Positions 35,487 to 44,674 of a stretch of DNA of 64,000 nt are shown here, piece after piece. This DNA is from Streptomyces canus. Its GTDB lineage: Bacteria > Actinomycetota > Actinomycetes > Streptomycetales > Streptomycetaceae. A model generated the notes under the pieces. That model was not told the origin of the DNA. It worked only from the letters and a program-made list of their open reading frames with translations, and did no database searches. A program made the translations under genes and the position numbers. Position 1 is the first letter of the stretch. Every line of letters starts with the position of its first letter. The stretch is from contig NZ_JAUSYQ010000002.1 in NCBI RefSeq assembly GCF_030816965.1, positions 2,885,001 to 2,949,000 of the forward strand, given 5' to 3'.

Positions 35487-37173
35487 TCAGGAAGACGCGG
35501 AGACGTCGGCGCGCAGACGCCGTAGCCGGTGCATGACCTCATTGGCACCGCGGCCGAAGTAGTCGTGGAGGAGCTGGTATTCGGCGTAGAGGCGGTCGTA
35601 GGCCGCGGCGCGTTCCGGGTCCGGCTGGTAGACGCCGCGGTCGGCCTTGCCCATGGACCGGGCGGCGGCCTGGATGTCGGGGTACGCCCCGGCCGCCACC
35701 GCGGCGTGCATCGCCGCGCCGAGGGCCGGGCCCTGGGCGGAGCCGATGACGCCGAGAGGGCGGCGGGTGACGTCGGCGTAGATCTGCATCAAGAGGGCGT
35801 TCTTCGTCAGGCCGCCCGCGATGATCAGCTCGCCGACCGGCACCCCGGACGTCTCGAACGCCTCGATGATGGTGCGGGTGCCGAAGGCGGTGGCCTCCAG
35901 CAGCGCGCGGTAGACGTCCTCGGGCCGGGTCGACAGTGTCAGGCCGACCATCACGCCGCTGAGGTCGTGGTCGACCAGCACGGAACGGTTGCCGCTGTGC
36001 CAGTCCAACGCGATCAGCCCGTGCTCGCCCACCCGTTGCCCGGCCGCGAGAGCCGTCAGGTGTTCGTGCGCGTCGCGGCCGAGAGCGGCGGCCTGTTCGG
36101 CGTACGCGGCGGGGAATCCGGTGCGGACGAACCAGCCGAAGATGTCCCCGACACCGCTCTGCCCGGCCTCGTAGCCCCACAGCCCCGGCAGGATGCCGCC
36201 GTCGACCACGCCGCACATGCCGGGCACCGTCTCGTGGCGGTCCGAGCTCATCACATGGCAGGTCGAGGTGCCCATGATGGCGACCATCTGCCCCGGCTCC
36301 ACCGCGCCCGCCGCGGGTGCCGTCACATGGGCGTCGACGTTGCCCACACAGACCGCGATGCCCTCGGACAGTCCGGTCCAGGCCGCCGCCTCGGCCGTCA
36401 ACCCACCGGCCAGGCCGCCGAGTTGGCCGATCGGCTGCTCCAGCTTCTGCGTCACGAAGTCGGCGAAGCCGGGGTTGAGCGCCTCCAGGTAGGCACGGGA
36501 GGGGTAGGCGCCGTCCCTGGAGCTGACCCTTGTAGCCGGCGGTGCAGGCGTTGCGGACGTACGTGCCGCACAGCCGCCACACGATCCAGTCGGCCGCCTC
36601 CACCCAGCGCTCGGTGCGGTGGTAGATCTCGGGGTCCTCCTCCAGCACCTGGAGGGCCTTGGCGAACTCCCACTCGGAGGAGATCTTCCCGCCGTACCGC
36701 GGCAGCCACGTCTCCTTCCGTTCGGCGGCCAGTGCGGTGATCCGGTCGGCCTGGGCCTGGGCCGCGTGGTGGCGCCAGAGCTTGACGTAGGCGTGCGGGC
36801 GGGAGGCGTACTCGGGCAGTTCGCACAGGGGCGTGCCGTCGGCCAGTACGGGCAGCACCGTGCAGGCGGTGAAGTCCGTGCCGATGCCGATCACGTGCTC
36901 TGGGCGCACACCGGCTGCCGCCAGCGCCGCCGGCACCGCGTGGCGGAGCACGTCGACGTAGTCCGACGGGACCTGGAGGGCCCAGTCCGGGGGCAGTCCC
37001 CTACCGTCCGGCAGTTCCCGGTCCAGGACCGCGTGCCGGTACTCGTGCTCGGCCGTCCCCAGCTCCGCGCCGTCGCGCACGCGGACCACCACGGCCCGTC
37101 CGGACAGCGTCCCGAAGTCGACTCCCACGACGCACGGTTCCGGGTTCACGGCTGTCTCTTGTCCGGCGTTCAC
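35487..37173 (-). pseudogene. araB: Ribulokinase gene interrupted by a +1 frameshift
   Basis: Two reading frames together encode a full 561-residue FGGY kinase that phosphorylates L-ribulose. The N-terminal part (from GTG at 37171-37173, preceded by GGAGGAGG) reads VVGVDFGTLSGRAVVVRV, VIGIGTDFTACTV and CTAGYKGQLQ. After a run of three C (plus strand 36515-36517) the frame must shift by one base to continue as DGAYPSRAYLEALNPGFADF, then MVAIMGTSTCHVM, ALDWHSGNRS and [19 protein letters not shown]. Removing one C restores the whole protein, so this is either a recent frameshift mutation or a sequencing error in a homopolymer. All other arabinose genes look intact. Confidence 0.85.
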
Positions 37174-37261
37174 CGGCGGCCTCCTCCACACTGAGGTGTT
37201 CGACATATCGATCTACGTTCGAAGAAATGCGGGCGAAGGGTCGGCGACGCCACCCGACGTC

Positions 37262-38281
37262 CTAACTCCGACTCCTGCCGAAGTAACGAGCGCGCGCCCG
37301 GTCGAGCAGGATGGCGACGCCGAGGACCGCTCCCTGGACGACCTGCTGGTCGTAAGGGCTGACCTTGAGGGCGAGCAGGCCGTTGGTGATGAACTCCAGC
37401 AGGATCGCGCCCGCCGCGATCCCCGCGATACGGCCCTCACCGCCCGAGAGGGACATCCCGCCGACCACCGCGGCGGCGATGGCGGTCAGTTCCCAGCCGG
37501 CGCCGACCGAGGGGTCGGCCACGTTCATACGGCCGATCACCAGAATGCCGACCAGACCGGCGAGGGCCGCGCTGGCGACGTAGGTGGAGGTGATCCGTCG
37601 GGCGGTCGGGATACCGGCCAGCCGGGCGGCCTCCTTGTTGCCGCCGACCGCGTAGATCTGACGGCCCACGTAGGTGCGCTCCAGCACGAACCAGGCGACG
37701 GCCGCCGCACCGACGAAGAACAGGGCGGGGACCGGTACTTCTCCGAGGTAGTACTGGCTCAGGTTGCTGAACATCGGGTCGAGGTTGTTGATGGGCGAGC
37801 CGCTGGTGATCGCGAGCGCCGTGCCCTGCGCGACGGTGTAGGTGACCAGGGTGATCACGAAGGGCGGCACGTTGAGGCGGGTGACCATGACGCCGTGCCA
37901 GAGACCGACGCAGGCGGTGATCACCAGCGTGAGCAGGATCGCGAGGGGGGCGGGCAGGCCCTCGTTGACGTTCATCCAGCCGGCCAGGATGCCGGCCAGA
38001 CCGGCCAGCGCGCCCACCGACAGGTCGATGCCACCGGTCAGGATGACCAGCGCCTCACCGATCGCGAGGATGCCGACCTGCGAGAGGTCGCGGCCCATCA
38101 CCTGGAGGTTGCCCACCGCCGTGTACGTCTCCGCGTTGGCGGCGATCGCCGCGAACACCACCACGCAGGCGATGATCACGCCGGCCTCCGGGGAGGCGGC
38201 GAGTCTGCGGGCGAGGGTCGATGCGGCCGAACGGGAGCGCGGCGCGACCTCGTTCGGGGCGAGCGTGCTCTGCGCGCTCAT
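37262..38281 (-). CDS. Arabinose/ribose-type ABC transporter permease
   Basis: A 339-residue membrane protein with eight or more hydrophobic segments and the RbsC/XylH/AraH signature: GEALVILTGGIDLSVGALAG, later YAVGGNKEAARLAGI and NGLLALKVSPYDQQVVQG. It forms the membrane channel for a pentose. Its ATG overlaps the stop of the upstream ATPase gene by four bases. An 88-bp gap separates it from araB; this gap is relatively AT-rich and holds a TTCGA/TCGAA inverted pair (37199-37223), so an internal promoter is possible. Confidence 0.92.
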   Translation of the reverse strand: MSAQSTLAPNEVAPRSRSAASTLARRLAASPEAGVIIACVVVFAAIAANAETYTAVGNLQVMGRDLSQVGILAIGEALVILTGGIDLSVGALAGLAGILAGWMNVNEGLPAPLAILLTLVITACVGLWHGVMVTRLNVPPFVITLVTYTVAQGTALAITSGSPINNLDPMFSNLSQYYLGEVPVPALFFVGAAAVAWFVLERTYVGRQIYAVGGNKEAARLAGIPTARRITSTYVASAALAGLVGILVIGRMNVADPSVGAGWELTAIAAAVVGGMSLSGGEGRIAGIAAGAILLEFITNGLLALKVSPYDQQVVQGAVLGVAILLDRARARYFGRSRS

Positions 38282-39870
38282 GCTGTGGCTCCGTTCGTCA
38301 CTTGGTGTTCGTCGAGGGAATCTGTCGGTCGGTGCTCGTCGAGGGAGGAGGTGCCGGCCGCGGCCGTCATGATCCGCTCCTTGGTGGCGTCGGCCCGGTC
38401 GATGACCGTGACCACCCGCCCGTGGTTCATCACCGCGATGCGGTGGCAGATCCACAGCAGCTCCTCCAGTTCGGAGGAGGCGACCACGATCCCCATGCCC
38501 TGCTCCGCCGCCTGGTCGATCAGCTTGTAGATCTCCGCCTTGGCACCCACGTCCACGCCGCGGGTCGGTTCGTCGAGCAGCAGCAGGCGCGGTTCGGCGG
38601 CGAACGCCCGGCCGAAGATGGCGCGTTGCTGGTTGCCGCCGGACAGCGAGCCGATCGGCTGCTCCACCGACTGCATTCGCACGTTGACGTTCTCGGTGAT
38701 CTTCCGTGCCTCGGCACGTTCCCGGCCCGGTGCGAGCAGGCCCCGGGTGCTGATCCGCTTGAGCACCGAGACGACGACGTTCGCCCGGATCGACGCGAAC
38801 AGGACGAGCGACTGCTCCTTGCGGTCCTCGGGGATCAGCGCGATCCCGGCCGCCACGCCGTCACCGGCGCCCCGCGGCCGGTAGGGCGTGCCGCCCAGCA
38901 GCATCCGGCCGCCGGTCGAGGGCTGTGCCCCGGCGATCGTGTGGACCAGGCGGCTGCGGCCCGAGCCCATCAGCCCGGCCACGCCCAGGATCTCGCCCTC
39001 GCGCACGTCCAGGTCGACCGGTCCGAGGCCGTCCGCGGTCAGGCCCTCGGCCTGGAGCAGGACGGGGCTCGTCGCGGGCGGTGCCTTCGGTTCGCCCTGT
39101 GCGACCTCGCCGCCGACCATCTCCCGGATCAGCCGTTCCTCACTGGCCTCGGCGGGTTCGAGGTCGGCGACCAGCCTGCCGTTGCGCAGGACCAGGACAC
39201 GGTCGCTGATCTCCCGCACCTCGTCGAGGCGGTGTCCGATGAACAGCACGGTGCCGCCGCGGTCGGCGAGTTGGCGGGCCAGGCCCAGCACCATCTGGGC
39301 CTCGACCGGCCCCAGTGAGGAGGTCGGCTCGTCCAGGATCAGCAGCTTGGGTTCGCGGCCCCAGGCCTTGGCGATCTCGATCATCTGGCGGGTCGGCACC
39401 GGAAGGGTGCGGACCTCCCGGTTCACCGGGATCGTCTCGGCGGACAGACCGATCTCCGCGAGCATCGACTTCGCCTCGGCCCGCTGTGCCGTACGGTCCA
39501 CCAGGAACCGTCGCCTGGACTGGCGCGGGCGGCGGCCGAGGAGCAGGTTCTCGGCCACCGAGAGCTGTCCGACCAGCGGGAACTCCTGGGAGACCATGGC
39601 GATGCCGAGCTGCCCCGCGGCCTCGGTGGACCCGGCGGCGAGAGGCTCCCCGTCGACCAGGATCTCGCCGCCGTCCCGGTGCACCGATCCGGCCAGCGTG
39701 CCCATCAGCGTGGACTTCCCGGCGCCGTTCTCGCCGACCACACCGATCACCTGGCCGGCGTAGAGGTCGAGTTCGGGCAGGTCGAGGACGCGCACCGGTC
39801 CGTAGGACTTGTGCACCCCCCGCAGCCGCGCGGTGACCGCGCGGTCCGGGGCGTTCTTCGTGGCCGTCAT
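38278..39870 (-). CDS. Sugar ABC transporter ATP-binding protein with two ATPase domains (AraG/RbsA type)
   Basis: A 530-residue protein with two fused ABC modules, as in AraG, RbsA and XylG. Module 1: Walker A GENGAGKST, Walker B LLILDEPTSSLGPVEAQ. Module 2: a degenerate P-loop LMGSGRSRL (typical of this family, where only the first site is fully active), signature LSGGNQQR and DEPTRGVDVG. The ATG lies two bases after the stop of the binding-protein gene and the stop overlaps the permease start, so the three genes are tightly coupled. Confidence 0.93.
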   Translation of the reverse strand: MTATKNAPDRAVTARLRGVHKSYGPVRVLDLPELDLYAGQVIGVVGENGAGKSTLMGTLAGSVHRDGGEILVDGEPLAAGSTEAAGQLGIAMVSQEFPLVGQLSVAENLLLGRRPRQSRRRFLVDRTAQRAEAKSMLAEIGLSAETIPVNREVRTLPVPTRQMIEIAKAWGREPKLLILDEPTSSLGPVEAQMVLGLARQLADRGGTVLFIGHRLDEVREISDRVLVLRNGRLVADLEPAEASEERLIREMVGGEVAQGEPKAPPATSPVLLQAEGLTADGLGPVDLDVREGEILGVAGLMGSGRSRLVHTIAGAQPSTGGRMLLGGTPYRPRGAGDGVAAGIALIPEDRKEQSLVLFASIRANVVVSVLKRISTRGLLAPGRERAEARKITENVNVRMQSVEQPIGSLSGGNQQRAIFGRAFAAEPRLLLLDEPTRGVDVGAKAEIYKLIDQAAEQGMGIVVASSELEELLWICHRIAVMNHGRVVTVIDRADATKERIMTAAAGTSSLDEHRPTDSLDEHQVTNGATA

Positions 39871-39872
39871 GC

Positions 39873-41015
39873 TCAGCCGATCCCGAGCTGCGACTCGAGG
39901 GACTGGTACGCGCTCAGGTCGGACTTGGTGACCAGGCCCACGCCGGAACTCAGGGTCGAACCGTCCTTCTCCAGGTACGGCTTGACGAGCGCCATCGTCT
40001 TGTCCTTGCCCAGCACCTTCTCCGCGGCCAGGATGTACGCCCCGGTGTAGCCCTGCTGGTACGGCATCTGCACGACGGTCCCGGAGATCACGCCGGACTT
40101 GATGAACTTCAGCGTCTGGGCGTCGGAGTCGTCGGAGACGATGTGCACCGAGGCCGTCTTGCCCGCCGAGGTCACCGCCTGGGCCAGCGCGGGACCGTCG
40201 TAGGAGTAGACGCCGTACAGGCCGTTGACGTCCGGGTTGTTCGCGAGGATGGTCTCCGCGTCCGAAGTCGCCGTACTGGCCTGGAGGTTGTCGTTGACCT
40301 TCTGGGCGACCGTGATCTTGGTGCCCTTGAGCGCGGCCTCGAAGCCGGCGATGCGCTGCGTGGCGTTGGAGGCGGTGAGGGAGCCGACCAGGATCGCCAC
40401 CTTGCCCTTGCCGCCGAGCACCTGCTTCATCGCGGTGCCCGCCTGGAAGCCGGCCGTGTAGTTCGGGGTGCCCAGGTAGAGCGAGGCGGCGTCCGTGCCC
40501 GGCAGCGGCGAGTCGATCGCGAGGACGCCGATGCCCTTCTGGACGTCGGTGTGGATGGTCCCGGCGGCCGAGGTCGGGTCGATCGCCGAGATCGAGTAGC
40601 CGGTGACCCCCTGCGAACGCAGCGTCTCCAGCTCCGAGTTCTGCTCGGTCAGCTTGCCGCCGGGCGGAGCGAAGTAGGTGCACTTGCTCTTCGCGATGCC
40701 GAGGTCGGAGCAGCCCTTGAGGAAGCCGACCTGACCGGCCTTCCAGTAGTCGGCGGCCACGTTCACGACCATCGCGATGTCGACCTTGGACAGGTCCTTG
40801 CCGGCCAGCGCGGACTTCAGCGCCGCGTCGAGCTTGGCGAGGTTCGTCTGGTTGAAGGTGACCGAGCCGGCCAGCGCGACCGGGGCGGCGGCCTTGGTAC
40901 CGGCCGAGCCGGACGCGTCGGAGCCGCCCGCGCTCTTGGAGCAGCCTGCGGCGGCGAGCGAGAGGAGCACCGCGGTCGCGGTGGCCAGGGTGCGGGACCT
41001 TCTGGTGCGGAGCAT
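39873..41015 (-). CDS. Sugar ABC transporter substrate-binding lipoprotein
   Basis: A 380-residue lipoprotein: Arg-rich n-region, hydrophobic stretch and lipobox LAAAGC, then a Ser/Gly/Ala linker. The mature type I periplasmic-binding fold (ribose/galactose-like) shows VDIAMVVNVAADYWKAGQ, GVTGYSISAIDPTSAAGTI, GVLAIDSPLPGTD, LVGSLTASNATQRIAGFEAA and NGLYGVYSYDGPALAQAV. Given linked araBAD genes the ligand is presumably L-arabinose. First gene of the minus-strand arabinose operon; a weak AAGGG precedes the ATG. A three-copy tandem repeat lies 37 bases upstream. Confidence 0.9.
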   Translation of the reverse strand: MLRTRRSRTLATATAVLLSLAAAGCSKSAGGSDASGSAGTKAAAPVALAGSVTFNQTNLAKLDAALKSALAGKDLSKVDIAMVVNVAADYWKAGQVGFLKGCSDLGIAKSKCTYFAPPGGKLTEQNSELETLRSQGVTGYSISAIDPTSAAGTIHTDVQKGIGVLAIDSPLPGTDAASLYLGTPNYTAGFQAGTAMKQVLGGKGKVAILVGSLTASNATQRIAGFEAALKGTKITVAQKVNDNLQASTATSDAETILANNPDVNGLYGVYSYDGPALAQAVTSAGKTASVHIVSDDSDAQTLKFIKSGVISGTVVQMPYQQGYTGAYILAAEKVLGKDKTMALVKPYLEKDGSTLSSGVGLVTKSDLSAYQSLESQLGIG

Positions 41016-41051
41016 GGGTGATCAGCGCCCTTCTTGGCGTGTCTGGTCGGT

Positions 41052-41102
41052 GTCTCGGGATGGGTGGGGTCTCGGGATGGGTGGGATCTCGGGATGGGCG
41101 GG
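41052..41102. repeat. 17-bp tandem repeat x3 upstream of the arabinose importer
   Basis: Three abutting units of 17 bases (41052-41068, 41069-41085, 41086-41102) share the core TCTCGGGATGGG and differ at two positions. They lie in the 425-bp gap between the LacI-type gene and the binding-protein gene, probably in the leader of the arabinose operon. Confidence 0.75.
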
Positions 41103-41218
41103 AACGCTGGGAACGCACACCTGTTCACGGGCATGCCGGTGCCGGGGAGGCGGGGGCAGGTGTGGGGGCCACTGGGAAGCGGTACGTGGCGTAGGGCGTC
41201 GGCGTCGCCGGGCGGGGG

Positions 41219-41233
41219 GCTCACGGGGTGAGC
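41219..41233. promoter_or_regulatory. Palindrome GCTCAC-GGG-GTGAGC upstream of the arabinose importer
   Basis: A perfect 6-3-6 inverted repeat. A further CTGAG/CTCAG pair lies at 41255-41269. Both are in the 425-bp gap 41016-41440, where no gene and no copy of the TGTTAGCGC operator was seen. Candidate operator or hairpin for the importer operon. Confidence 0.4.
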
Positions 41234-41440
41234 GCGGCGAGGGCGCCAGGATGCCTGAGGGTGACTCAGCGCGGAGGAGGGACCGGCCGCTCGGGGCGGT
41301 GGGCCGGGGTGGAGCTGTCGTACCTCGTGGACGTCACGGCCGATCGCTCACGGTCGGCGCGGCGGTGCTCCGTACGGCACGCGGCTCACCACAGGTCTTG
41401 TCGGCAAGGGCGTTGGGGACGTGGTGCTAGCGGGAGTCGG

Positions 41441-42490
41441 TCATGTCGGACTTTCCGTTCGGGGTCGCGTGCGGGTCGCCGAGGTCCGCACCACAAGGCT
41501 GGGCGGTATGACGATGTGGGGTCTGTCGCCGGATGCCGGGATCCCGGCATCCGGATCGCCGACGAGCTCGATCAGCGCGCGCAGGGCACGGCGGCCGAGT
41601 TCGTCGAAGTCCTGGCGGACGGTGGTCAGTGACGGGCCGAAGTACTCGGTCTCCGGCATGTCGTCGAAACCCACGACGCTGATGTCCTCCGGCACCCGGC
41701 GTCCTGCTTGTTGCAGGGCCCGCAGCAGGCCGAGGGCCAGGTGGTCGTTGGCGCAGAACACCGCGGTGACCTCGGGGTCAGCGGCGAGCCGACGGCCGTG
41801 CTCGTATCCGGTACGAGCCGTCCAGTCGGCGCCGGCCAACGGCTCGGGCACGGGAGCCCCCCGCTTCTCCAGGGCGGCGCGCCAGCCGGCCTCGCGTTCC
41901 TGCGCGTCGAGCCAGGAACGCGGCCCGACCAGGTGGTGCACCGTGCGATGGCCGAGGTCGAGCAGGTAGGAGGTGGCCAGTTCGGCGCCCGCCTCGTTGT
42001 CCACGGCGACCGAGACCAGCGCGGTGTGGGTGCCGCAGCCGACCGCGACCAGGGGCACGTCCGCCGGCACGTTGGCCAGTGCCCCCACCGCGGCGGTCTG
42101 CGGCGCGATGACGACGATCCCCGCCACGTTCTGGTCGCGCAGCCGGTCCACGGCGTCCAGCACCGAATACCGGTCGAGTGAGCCGACCGCCGCCACGGTG
42201 ACGACGTACTCGTTCTCTCTGGCCGCCTGCTCGATGCCGTAGAGCATGCAGGCGGGGCCGTAGAGCGTGGTGTTGAAGCTGATCACACCCAGGGTGCGGG
42301 TGCGGCGGGTCGCCAGGGTGCGGGCGGCCGCGTTGGGCCGGTAGCCGAGTTCACGGACGGCGGCGAGCACGCGTTCCCGGGTGCGGGGCCGGACGTTGGG
42401 ATGGTCGTTGAGGACCCGGGAGACGGTCTGGTGCGAGACTCCCGCGATCCGGGCCACGTCCGCCATCACCGGTGCGCGATCGCCGTCCAT
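41441..42490 (-). CDS. LacI family regulator of arabinose genes (AraR-like)
   Basis: A 349-residue repressor. The LacI HTH starts at about residue 9: MADVARIAGVSHQTVSRVLN with NVRPRTRERVLAAVRELGYR and the hinge AARTLATRRTRTLG. The effector domain is the usual two-lobed fold (LDRYSVLDAVDRLRDQNVAG, VSVAVDNEAGAELATSYLLD, PEDISVVGFDDMPETEYFGP). GAGGAGG precedes the ATG at 42488-42490; a GTG five codons earlier would bury that site. A TGTTAGCGC-type operator lies 77 bases upstream and a second before the GH54 gene, so it probably represses itself and that gene in the absence of arabinose. Confidence 0.9.
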   Translation of the reverse strand: MDGDRAPVMADVARIAGVSHQTVSRVLNDHPNVRPRTRERVLAAVRELGYRPNAAARTLATRRTRTLGVISFNTTLYGPACMLYGIEQAARENEYVVTVAAVGSLDRYSVLDAVDRLRDQNVAGIVVIAPQTAAVGALANVPADVPLVAVGCGTHTALVSVAVDNEAGAELATSYLLDLGHRTVHHLVGPRSWLDAQEREAGWRAALEKRGAPVPEPLAGADWTARTGYEHGRRLAADPEVTAVFCANDHLALGLLRALQQAGRRVPEDISVVGFDDMPETEYFGPSLTTVRQDFDELGRRALRALIELVGDPDAGIPASGDRPHIVIPPSLVVRTSATRTRPRTESPT

Positions 42491-42566
42491 GTCCCGCCTC
42501 CTCACACACCGTCGTGTCGTTGTCGATGAGCTGCTTCTCCGGTGGGAGCGGCACGCCGTGACGAAT

Positions 42567-42580
42567 TGTTAGCGCACACA
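42567..42580. promoter_or_regulatory. LacI-type operator 1 (TGTTAGCGCACACA)
   Basis: The left half TGTTAGCG matches the symmetrical LacI-family consensus TGTTAGCGCTAACA, the right half with two changes. It lies 77 bases before the LacI-type start codon. The sequence that follows (CTCCGGAGCA) resembles that after operator 2, so the two promoter regions may be duplicates. Confidence 0.65.
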
Positions 42581-42998
42581 TTCCTCCGGAGCAAGGCAGC
42601 TCGGGCCCCTCGAACTCGGGTTTTCCGGACTTCGACGCGCAGGCAAAGAGCCCTTTGAGCTGGCAGTACTGTCCAGCCGGACGTCCCTTCCCGCATCGCC
42701 GCGCACCCGGGTAAACAGACGGCACAGCTTTTGTTTCCGCAGTCTTGACTGTTCGACCGTGTTGACCCGGTATTCATCCGGCCGTAAAAAGACGGTGCCA
42801 CAAGAGCAGCCGTCCAGCTCGCCGACCACGCGAGAACGGCACCCCCCACAAGTCCCCCACCCCGGACCGATCCGCCGCCCTGACCAGCAGTGACACTCTC
42901 GACGACGCTGCTCGATCTACGGATCGCCCAGTCCGGTCCTCCCCCTCCCCCTCCCCTCGCCCTCCCGTACGGCTCGCACGTGCGCCGACGAGGGCCCG

Positions 42999-43018
42999 AA
43001 ATGTTAGCGCCCACATTT
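42999..43018. promoter_or_regulatory. LacI-type operator 2 (AAATGT-TAGCGCCC-ACATTT)
   Basis: TGTTAGCGCCCACA at 43002-43015 within an extended palindrome with perfect AAATGT/ACATTT outer arms, 58 bases before the GH54 start. It differs from operator 1 by one base in the 14-base core. Predicted binding site of the neighbouring LacI-family repressor. The rest of the 585-bp region 42491-43075 shows no convincing gene. Confidence 0.7.
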
Positions 43019-43075
43019 CTGTCCGGAGCACACGGCGCCGGACGAGAGAAGAACCAACGACGGAAGAGGTTCACC

Positions 43076-44617
43076 GTGACAGGTCGAGTGAGTCGAGTGA
43101 CAGGCCGAGTGAGAAGTCGCGTGCGAGGCCCGCGCCTGAGAGGGCTCCTGCTGACACTGAGCGCGATCCTCACGCTCGTCGGAGGCATCCTGGCCGGGGT
43201 CGTCGGCACCGCGGGCACGGCTGCCGCCGCTTCGTCCCTGCCCTGCGACATCTACGCCTCCGCGGGGACACCGTGCGCCGCGGCACACAGCACCACGCGG
43301 GCGCTCTACGCCTCCTACGGCGGCTCCCTCTACCAGGTCAAGCGCGCTTCGGACGGCGCGACCACCAACATCGGCGTCCTCAGCGCCGGCGGCTACGCCA
43401 ACGCGGCGGCCCAGGACTCCTTCTGCTCCGGGACGACCTGCACCATCACCAAGATCTACGACCAGAGCGCGAACCACAACGACCTGGCCATCGAAGGGCC
43501 CGGCGGCAACGGCGGCCAGGACGTCGGCGCGATCGCCGACGCCCTTCCGGTCACGGTCGGCGGCCACGCGGCGTACGGCGTCTTCGTGTCCGCCGGCGTC
43601 GGCTACCGCGACAACAGCACCACGGGCATCGCCACCGGCAGCTCCCCCGAGGGCGCCTACATGGTGACCAGCGGCCACCATGTGAACAACCGGTGCTGCT
43701 TCGACTACGGCAACGCCGAGACGTCCGGCAACGACACCGGCAACGGTCACATGGACGCGATCAACTTCGGTACGGAGTGCTGGTTCTCGTGTTCCGGCGC
43801 CGGATCGGGCCCCTGGGTCGAGGCGGACCTGGAGAACGGGCTCTTCTTCGGAGGGAACGGCTCGAATTCGAACAACAAGGGCAACTCCAGTGAGTTCGTC
43901 ACCGCGTTGGAGAAGAACAACGGCACCACGACCTACGCGATCAAGGGCGGCAATGCACAGTCGGGCTCACTGACCACCTGGTACAACGGGGCCTTGCCCA
44001 ACCTCGGCGGATACACCCCGATGCACCTGGAGGGCGCCATCGTCCTCGGCACCGGCGGCGACAACAGCAACGGCTCGGACGGCTCGTTCTTCGAGGGCGT
44101 CATGACCTCGGGCTACCCGACCGACGCCGCCGACAACGCCGTACAGGCCAACATCACCTCCGTCGGCTACACCACCCCGACCGCGAGCTTCCCCGTCACC
44201 GGCACCGCCTACCGCCTGACCAACGCCAACTCCGGCAAGGTCCTGGACGCGGTCAACTGCGGTACCGCCAACGGCACGTCGATCGACATCTGGGCCTCGC
44301 TCGGCAACACCTGCCAGCAGTGGAAGTTCGCCAGCGCGGGCAACGGCCACTACACCATCAGCAACGTCAACAGCGGCACGGTCCTGGACGACAAGAACTG
44401 CGGGCAGAGCAACGGCACGGCCGTCCAGCTGTGGGCCTCGCTCGGCAACACCTGCCAGCAGTGGGACGTCACCAAGTTCGGCAGTCACTACACGATCACC
44501 AACGTCAACACCGGCATGACGCTGGACGTGGCGAACTGCGGAACGGCCAACGGCACGGCGGTCCGGCAGTGGCAGCAGCTGGACAACGCGTGCCAGCAGT
44601 GGAACATCGCGCCGTGA
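43076..44617 (+). CDS. Secreted alpha-L-arabinofuranosidase, GH54 catalytic domain with CBM13
   Basis: A 513-residue protein. A long Arg-rich n-region and hydrophobic core (RLRGLLLTLSAILTLVGGIL) form a signal peptide cleaved near TAAAASS. The catalytic part (about residues 50-365) matches AbfB/GH54: CDIYASAGTPCAAAHSTTRA, YGGSLYQVKRASDGATTNIG, TKIYDQSANHNDL and HHVNNRCCFDYGNAETSGND (adjacent Cys pair, as in fungal AbfB). The C-terminal ~130 residues are a ricin-type beta-trefoil with three QxW repeats (QQWKF, QQWDV, QQWNI), replacing the CBM42 usual in fungi. It removes arabinose side chains from arabinan or arabinoxylan. GTG start with GGAAGAGG upstream. Confidence 0.88.
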   Translation: MTGRVSRVTGRVRSRVRGPRLRGLLLTLSAILTLVGGILAGVVGTAGTAAAASSLPCDIYASAGTPCAAAHSTTRALYASYGGSLYQVKRASDGATTNIGVLSAGGYANAAAQDSFCSGTTCTITKIYDQSANHNDLAIEGPGGNGGQDVGAIADALPVTVGGHAAYGVFVSAGVGYRDNSTTGIATGSSPEGAYMVTSGHHVNNRCCFDYGNAETSGNDTGNGHMDAINFGTECWFSCSGAGSGPWVEADLENGLFFGGNGSNSNNKGNSSEFVTALEKNNGTTTYAIKGGNAQSGSLTTWYNGALPNLGGYTPMHLEGAIVLGTGGDNSNGSDGSFFEGVMTSGYPTDAADNAVQANITSVGYTTPTASFPVTGTAYRLTNANSGKVLDAVNCGTANGTSIDIWASLGNTCQQWKFASAGNGHYTISNVNSGTVLDDKNCGQSNGTAVQLWASLGNTCQQWDVTKFGSHYTITNVNTGMTLDVANCGTANGTAVRQWQQLDNACQQWNIAP

Positions 44618-44635
44618 CCTGACGGTCGGGGTCAC

Positions 44636-44674
44636 CGCGGGCCCGTCGGCCCCCTCCCCGCCGACGGGCCCGCG
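44636..44674 (+). terminator. Strong hairpin terminator after the GH54 gene
   Basis: Perfect 14-bp arms CGCGGGCCCGTCGG (44636-44649) and CCGACGGGCCCGCG (44661-44674) with an 11-base C-rich loop, 18 bases after the stop. There is no T run, as is common in Streptomyces terminators. Confidence 0.85.

Noticed and set aside
41421..41436. TGCTAGCGGGAG as a third LacI operator
   Set aside because: Only the left half resembles TGTTAGCG, and the right half lacks ACA.
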